NCBI RefSeq assembly: GCF_902706225.1
Contig: NZ_CACSKB010000005.1
Coordinates: 61,429 to 125,428 of the forward strand
Length of the DNA: 64,000 nucleotides
From: Microbacterium sp. 18062
GTDB taxonomy: Bacteria > Actinomycetota > Actinomycetes > Actinomycetales > Microbacteriaceae
Direction of reading: 5' to 3'
Notes under the pieces: generated by a model
Database searches by the model: none
Seen by the model: the letters and a program-made list of their open reading frames with translations, nothing else
What the model was told of the DNA's origin: nothing
Program-made: the position numbers and the translations under genes
Part shown: in pieces, positions 59,332 through 64,000 of the stretch
How positions within the stretch are numbered: the stretch's first letter is position 1
Layout of the letters: the number at the start of each line of letters is the position of its first letter

Positions 59332-59757
59332 TCAGTCCCCAATGAGCCGCTTGCCGGTCGCCCACGTGTCGAAGGGCTCGTATCCCTGCGCGGCGTAGAA
59401 CCCTCGTGCGCCCGCGTTGTCGGGTCGCACCATCAGCTGCACCTTCGGGCAGCCCATCCCGAGCAGCATCCGCTCGACGTCCACGACGAGCGCGGTACCG
59501 ATCCCGCGCCCGCGGTGCGTCTGGGCGGTGGCGAGGTAGTAGAGCCAGCCGCGGTGGCCGTCGTAGCCGCCCATCACCGTGCCCACCAGCGCATCGTCCC
59601 CGTCGATCGCCACGCGGAAGAGCTCGGGCTGCACTGCGAGCTTCCGCTCGATGTCGCGATATGGGTCGTTCCACGGGCGCGTGAGACCGGCCGATCGCCA
59701 GAGCGAGACGACCTGCTCGGTGTCGGCGAGGTCGAACGCACGGATGCGGACGCTCAC
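59332..59757 (-). CDS. GNAT family N-acetyltransferase
   Basis: A 141-residue acetyltransferase close to E. coli YpeA. Residues [21 protein letters not shown] hold the acetyl-CoA loop (Q/RxxGxG/A) and [27 protein letters not shown] the C-terminal motif. The GTG start overlaps miaA as GTGA. The substrate is unknown. Confidence 0.9.
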   Translation of the reverse strand: MSVRIRAFDLADTEQVVSLWRSAGLTRPWNDPYRDIERKLAVQPELFRVAIDGDDALVGTVMGGYDGHRGWLYYLATAQTHRGRGIGTALVVDVERMLLGMGCPKVQLMVRPDNAGARGFYAAQGYEPFDTWATGKRLIGD

Positions 59758-60665
59758 GCCGGAGCCTCGACGAGCTCGGCGGGCGCCGTGCCCGGGGCAA
59801 CCCAGGAGACCCCCTCGTAGCGGGTGAACCAGGAGACCTGTCGACGGGCGTAGCGGCGGGTGAGCGCCTGGGTCTGCGCGATCGCGTCGTCGCGGGACAG
59901 CTCGCCGTCGAGCTCGGCGAGCGCCTGCGCGTATCCGATGGCCCGGCGCGCGGTGACGCCGTCGTCGAGCCCGTGCGTGCGGAGCCTGCGCACCTCGCCG
60001 AGGAGGCCGTCGTCCCACATCCGCGTCACCCGCGCGTCGAGACGCTCGACGAGCGCGGCACGATCGACGCGCACGCCGACGAGCCGGGTGTCGGGATGCC
60101 AGAACCGTGGCTGCTCCGGAAGCGCCGCTCCGTGGGTCTGGCGACCCTGACCGAGGATCTCGAGGGCGCGGACGATCCGACGGCCGTTCTTGGGGTCGAT
60201 CCGCTCCGCCGTCGAGGGATCCGCGTCGCGCAACCGTGCGAACAGCATGCCCGGTCCGGAGCGGGCGAGTTCGGCCTCGAGCTCCGCCCGAAGCCGCTCA
60301 TCGCGCGGAGGGAACCGGAAATCGTAGACCACGCTCGACACGTAGAGCCCCGAGCCGCCCACCAGGACGGCGTCGGCGCCGCGTCCATGGATCTGCGCGA
60401 TGGCGCTCCGAGCGGCCGCCTGGTACCGGGCGACGGCCGCCTCGGCGGTGACCTCGAGCACATCGAGCAGGTGGTGAGGGATGCCGCGCCGCTCGGCGGA
60501 CGGAAGCTTCGCCGTGCCGATGTCCATGCCGCGATAGAGCTGCATGGCGTCGGCGTTGACGATCTCGGTGGGGGTTCCCGTCTCGGCGAGGTGCTCGGCG
60601 AGCGCGAGCGAGAGCGCGGTCTTGCCCGTGCCCGTGGCCCCGACGACGACCCAGAGCCGAGGCAT
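59754..60665 (-). CDS. miaA: tRNA dimethylallyltransferase
   Basis: It isopentenylates A37 of tRNAs reading UNN codons. The 303-residue protein has the P-loop GATGTGKT at 9-16, [17 protein letters not shown], and [12 protein letters not shown]. The ATG (MPRLWVVVG) has GGAG at 8 nt; a GTG three codons upstream overlaps miaB as GTGA but lacks spacing to a ribosome-binding site. Confidence 0.96.
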   Translation of the reverse strand: MPRLWVVVGATGTGKTALSLALAEHLAETGTPTEIVNADAMQLYRGMDIGTAKLPSAERRGIPHHLLDVLEVTAEAAVARYQAAARSAIAQIHGRGADAVLVGGSGLYVSSVVYDFRFPPRDERLRAELEAELARSGPGMLFARLRDADPSTAERIDPKNGRRIVRALEILGQGRQTHGAALPEQPRFWHPDTRLVGVRVDRAALVERLDARVTRMWDDGLLGEVRRLRTHGLDDGVTARRAIGYAQALAELDGELSRDDAIAQTQALTRRYARRQVSWFTRYEGVSWVAPGTAPAELVEAPA

Positions 60666-60670
60666 CCGGG

Positions 60671-62221
60671 TCACTCCACGGGGCGGAGCGAGGGCAGCCC
60701 GAGCGACACCGCGCGCGGGGCTCCGCCCGTACCGGCCGGTGCGGGAACGCCGCAGGACGCGGCCTGCGCGCGATCCCACGCGTCGCCCGAACGCGTGCGG
60801 CGCACGCGGAGCGGTGCGCCGTCGGTGGAATCGGCGAGCAGGTGGAACGGTGCGGCATGGGTGATCCGCACCGTCACGATGTCGCCCGGGCGGGGGATCT
60901 CCGACCCCTCGGGCACCTCGAAGTGCACGAGCCGGTTGTCTTCGGCGCGGCCCGTGAGACGCCGCGTCTCGGCGTCCTTCTTGCCCTCGCCGGTCGATAC
61001 GAGCACGTGCGCCTCACGGCCGAGCTGCTTCTGGTTCTCCTCGATCGAGATGCGCTCCTGCAGGGCGACGAGCCGCTCGTAGCGCTCCTGCACGACCGCT
61101 TTGGGCACCTGGTCGGGCATGGTCGCCGCGGGGGTTCCCTCGCGGATCGAGTACTGGAACGTGAACGCGCTCGCGAAGCGGGCGGCCTCGACCACGCGGA
61201 GGGTCTCCTGGAAGTCCTCTTCCGTCTCGCCGGGGAAACCGACGATGATGTCGGTGGAGATCGCCGCGTGCGGAATGCGATCGCGGACGCGCTCGAGGAT
61301 GCCGAGGAACCGCTCGCTGCGGTACGAGCGACGCATCGCCCTGAGGATCCGGTCCGACCCGGACTGGAGCGGCATGTGCAGCTGCGGCATGACGGAGGGG
61401 GTCTCGGCCATCGCGTCGATGACGTCATCGGTGAAGGCGGCCGGGTGGGGGCTCGTGAAGCGGATGCGCTCAAGGCCGTCGATCTCGCCGGCCGCGCGCA
61501 GCAGCTTGCCGAACGCCTGCCGGTCGCCGAACTCGACGCCGTAGGAGTTCACGTTCTGGCCGAGCAGGGTGACCTCCAGCGCCCCGTCGTCGACGAGCAG
61601 GCGGATCTCGCTCAGGATGTCGCCGGGACGGCGGTCCTTCTCCTTGCCCCGCAGGCTCGGCACGATGCAGAAGGTACAGGTGTTGTTGCAGCCGACCGAG
61701 ATGGAGACCCACCCGCTGTAGACGCTGTCGCGCTTGGTCGGGAGCGTCGAGGGGAAGACGTCGAGGGCCTCGAGGATCTCGAGCTCCGCCTCGTCGTTGT
61801 GGCGGGCGCGCTCGAGCAGGCTCGGCAGCGACCCCATGTTGTGCGTGCCGAAGACGACGTCGACCCACGGGGCCTTGTCAAGCACGGCGTCCTTGTCCAT
61901 CTGCGCGAGACATCCGCCGACGGCGATCTGCATCCCCTCGTGCACGTCCTTGCGGGACTTCAGGTGCCCGAGGGTGCCGTAGAGCTTGCCTGCGGCATTC
62001 TCACGCACCGCACAGGTGTTGATCACGACGACGTCGGGCTCGGATCCCTGCTCGGCCCGGACGTATCCCGCGCTCTCGAGCGAGCCGGAAAGCCGCTCCG
62101 AGTCGTGCACGTTCATCTGGCAGCCGAACGTGCGCACCTCGTAGGTGCGGGCGCGGCCGTCGGCGGCGAGCGCGGCGGGTGACGGGGCGATGAGGGTCGG
62201 CACGCTGGACGGGGCAGTCAT
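60671..62221 (-). CDS. miaB: tRNA-2-methylthio-N6-dimethylallyladenosine synthase
   Basis: A radical-SAM methylthiotransferase acting on the product of MiaA. Of 516 residues, C34, C70 and C104 of the N-terminal domain bind one iron-sulphur cluster and C178, C182, C185 ([10 protein letters not shown]) the other. A TRAM domain follows at about 390-460. The last 50 residues, after HLLADSTDG, are an extra tail. The ATG is 9 nt after TAGAAT. It lies directly before miaA, so one transcript makes both steps. Confidence 0.96.
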   Translation of the reverse strand: MTAPSSVPTLIAPSPAALAADGRARTYEVRTFGCQMNVHDSERLSGSLESAGYVRAEQGSEPDVVVINTCAVRENAAGKLYGTLGHLKSRKDVHEGMQIAVGGCLAQMDKDAVLDKAPWVDVVFGTHNMGSLPSLLERARHNDEAELEILEALDVFPSTLPTKRDSVYSGWVSISVGCNNTCTFCIVPSLRGKEKDRRPGDILSEIRLLVDDGALEVTLLGQNVNSYGVEFGDRQAFGKLLRAAGEIDGLERIRFTSPHPAAFTDDVIDAMAETPSVMPQLHMPLQSGSDRILRAMRRSYRSERFLGILERVRDRIPHAAISTDIIVGFPGETEEDFQETLRVVEAARFASAFTFQYSIREGTPAATMPDQVPKAVVQERYERLVALQERISIEENQKQLGREAHVLVSTGEGKKDAETRRLTGRAEDNRLVHFEVPEGSEIPRPGDIVTVRITHAAPFHLLADSTDGAPLRVRRTRSGDAWDRAQAASCGVPAPAGTGGAPRAVSLGLPSLRPVE

Positions 62222-62354
62222 GATGCGCTCATTCTACGTTCCCACCTGGCCGACTGCGCCGCAGGCGGACGCGGAATCCGTCTGCGGGAGGAGGCGGAGG
62301 GATGCGACCGTCGATAGCGTCGAAGACACGGACAGGACATGCGGAAGGTGCGGG

Positions 62355-63689
62355 ATGAGGATGACACGCGGACGAGCACTGGCGATGCTGGGCGCCGTGG
62401 CGATGCTGCTGGCCGGGTGCGCGACGACGGCCCCGGAGACCGAGGCGACCGAGGCGGCCATCCCCGACACCCGGGTCGGGGTCACCGCCGCATGGGTGCT
62501 CGAGGTGATGAACGCGGACCGGGACACGACGGTCCAGCAGTGGGAGGGCCGGCTCCACGAGGACTTCACCGCGCAGGTCAGCGCGGACGAGGTCGCCGAG
62601 CTGATCAACGTCCAGATCCGCCCCGCCCGCCCGCTGGTGCCGACCGCGTACCGCGGGACCGAGTCGGAGGCCGTCGTGACCGTCGAAGGCTCGATCGGCG
62701 AGCCGTTCGACCTGTCGCTCGTCGTGGACGACGACGACAGGATCACCGGCATGCTGCTCGGCCCGGTCACGCCCGAGCGCGAGCCGGCGGCATCCCTCGA
62801 CGAGGTCGAGGAGCGTCTCGCCGCGCTTCCCGGCGAGACCCGCGCGCTGGTGCTGAGGGACGGTGAGACGGTGATCGAGCGAGATGCGGATGCCGCCTCC
62901 CCCATCGGCTCGATGTTCAAGCTGTACGTGCTCGACGCCGTCGCCGAGGCCGTCACGGCCGGACGAACGGCCTGGGACGCGCCGTTGACCATCACCGACG
63001 ACATCCGGAGCCTGCCCTCGGGAGAGCTGCAGGACGCCCCCACGGGCACCACCGTGACGGTCCGCGAGGCCGCGGAGAAGATGATCGCGATCAGCGACAA
63101 CACCGCCACCGACCTGCTCATCGCCCATGTCGGTCGCGGCGCCGTCGAGGCGGCCGTGGCGCGGCTCGACCACCACGCCCCGTCCCTGCTCGCGCCGTTC
63201 CCGACGACTCGCGAGTTCTTCGCGCTGCTGTGGGGCGACGACGAGGACCTCGTCGCGACATGGGGCGACGGCGATGAGCAGGAACGGCGAGCGGTGCTGG
63301 CAGAGCTCGCCGAGCGTCCGTTCACGGTGACGGTCGCCGACGCCGACGACGAGCCCCGGTGGCCAGAGGGCTTGGAGTGGTTCGCGAGCGCTCGGGACAT
63401 CGCCGCCGCGCACGACGCGCTCGCGGAGCGGGCGGCATCCGACGACGCCGTCGCGACGGCGCTCACCGCGAACCCGGGACTCGCCCTGGACGCCGCCGCG
63501 TGGCCGACGATCGCGTTCAAAGGTGGATCCTCCCCGGGCGTGCTCGCCGGGTCGTGGCGGGCGCAGGCGGAGGACGGGACGGCCGTGACCGTCGTCGTGC
63601 TCTCGTCGGATCCGGACTCCCCGATCACGAGCGAGACGCAGGCGGAGCTGTTCGGTCTCGTGGAGGACGTCTACACGCTCCTCCCCTGA
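62355..63689 (+). CDS. Serine-hydrolase lipoprotein, LpqF-like (beta-lactamase fold)
   Basis: A 444-residue lipoprotein. The signal ends in LAGC with C22. Residues about 40-140 form an NTF2-like domain; from about 160 the class A beta-lactamase-like domain has S186-M-F-K189 (SxxK), SDN at 247-249 and a KGG at 389-391 in place of KTG. All three motifs suggest an active serine enzyme. The layout resembles mycobacterial LpqF. Real lactam hydrolysis is not implied; no Glu-166-type omega loop was recognised. ATG 62355 has AAGG at 6 nt. Confidence 0.85.
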   Translation: MRMTRGRALAMLGAVAMLLAGCATTAPETEATEAAIPDTRVGVTAAWVLEVMNADRDTTVQQWEGRLHEDFTAQVSADEVAELINVQIRPARPLVPTAYRGTESEAVVTVEGSIGEPFDLSLVVDDDDRITGMLLGPVTPEREPAASLDEVEERLAALPGETRALVLRDGETVIERDADAASPIGSMFKLYVLDAVAEAVTAGRTAWDAPLTITDDIRSLPSGELQDAPTGTTVTVREAAEKMIAISDNTATDLLIAHVGRGAVEAAVARLDHHAPSLLAPFPTTREFFALLWGDDEDLVATWGDGDEQERRAVLAELAERPFTVTVADADDEPRWPEGLEWFASARDIAAAHDALAERAASDDAVATALTANPGLALDAAAWPTIAFKGGSSPGVLAGSWRAQAEDGTAVTVVVLSSDPDSPITSETQAELFGLVEDVYTLLP

Positions 63690-63724
63690 CCCGAGAGTCT
63701 CCCGACGGCGGTCGTCCCGGATCC

Positions 63725-63860
63725 GTGTCTCGCTTGTGCAGGTCGGTCGGGGTCTTCCGCTGCACAAGTGAGACACGGGGTCGAGGGTGTGGGTGGTTCC
63801 GGGGGTCGGTGTCTCACGTGTGCAGGGTTTCGGCGTGATCCGGATGCTTGAGCGAGACAC
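63725..63860. repeat. Cluster of GTGTCTC(A/G)CTTGTGCAG inverted repeats
   Basis: Copy 1 (63725-63741) and copy 2 in reverse (63760-63776) match in 16 of 17 positions and form a hairpin. Copy 3 (63809-63825) is direct with one change, and a shorter reverse copy is at 63847-63860. No gene lies in 63690-63960. Confidence 0.85.
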
Positions 63861-63960
63861 GCGACGGATGCAGCCGCGGGGCTCTCGTCGTCGTTGACGT
63901 AGAGGAGCCATCGTGGGAGCCCCAGTTGTTTCCGGCAAGAAGCAAAGAAGTGATCCCACG

Positions 63961-64000
63961 ATGACCCACAACCAGTCTGCCTTGACGACCCTGATTGGCG
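63961..64000 (+). CDS. Start of an unidentified ORF, possibly a transposase
   Basis: ATG at 63961 opens a frame MTHNQSALTTLIG that runs off the window. The start resembles those of some IS256-type (mutator) transposases, but 13 residues are too few to identify it. Upstream, GTGGGA and TCCCAC near 63914 and 63953 are inverted. A left end could lie near 63880. Confidence 0.25.
   Translation, partial: MTHNQSALTTLIG

Noticed and set aside
62355..63689. The lipoprotein as a true antibiotic-resistance beta-lactamase
   Set aside because: The SxxK and SDN motifs fit, but the third motif is KGG, no omega-loop glutamate was recognised, and the NTF2-like domain points to LpqF-type proteins.

Overview
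The window is a high-GC actinobacterial chromosome segment. The best match is a member of the Microbacteriaceae, probably Microbacterium or a close relative. The clues are the xerD-parA-scpA-scpB-rluB-tyrA-cmk-der order, the pyrG-recN-nadK-tlyA order, PriA-type HisA, the miaB-miaA-dapF-hflX-lexA neighbourhood, an rRNA operon without spacer tRNAs, and promoters whose -10 box lies 6-8 nt upstream of the start codon (leaderless transcripts). No prophage, plasmid, CRISPR or defence locus was found; most of the window is conserved core genome.

Layout. Positions 1-17755 are a nearly unbroken minus-strand run: der (cut by the left edge), cmk, tyrA, rluB, scpB, scpA, parA, a secreted M28 aminopeptidase, a VKOR protein, xerD, a Nudix hydrolase, pyrG, recN, nadK, tlyA, a 54-aa ORF, a HAD phosphatase and a repeat-rich TPR-like protein. 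Many neighbours overlap by 1-17 bp, which implies translational coupling. Positions 17790-23590 hold a minus-strand rrn operon (16S-23S-5S) with three tandem promoters, processing stems and a strong terminator. From 23696 come a type III CoA-transferase gene, a DUF4184 membrane protein, tyrS, a small membrane protein, an 8-bp tandem repeat and a SatD-family gene.

Positions 28714-36639 carry arginine biosynthesis in the order argC-argJ-argB-argD-argF-(DUF418 membrane protein)-argH. A putative Arg-containing leader ORF lies in the 354-bp gap before argC. Upstream are pheS-pheT, then a glutamate/polar amino-acid ABC transporter, an RNA methyltransferase and infC-rpmI-rplT, in which infC appears to start at AUC. 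Next are divergent DUF1844 and SseB genes and the hisC-hisB-hisH-hisA cluster.

Positions 51116-52415 form a divergent SOS pair: a LysM membrane protein (ChiZ/YneA-like) and lexA, with a LexA-box-like palindrome between them. The right end has an S9 peptidase, hflX, an RsmC-like methyltransferase, an MFS transporter, dapF, a GNAT acetyltransferase, miaA, miaB and an LpqF-like lipoprotein. The last 300 bp contain inverted copies of a GTGTCTC motif and the first codons of an unidentified ORF that may belong to an insertion sequence.

The most unusual points are the possible arginine leader peptide, the SatD gene whose palindrome covers its own -10 and start codon, the 8 x GATCTGGT array filling a convergent gene junction, the AUC start of infC, the 14-residue repeat protein, and the repeated -10/N6/start-codon architecture. 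All coordinates and motifs were read by eye; no database search was run.
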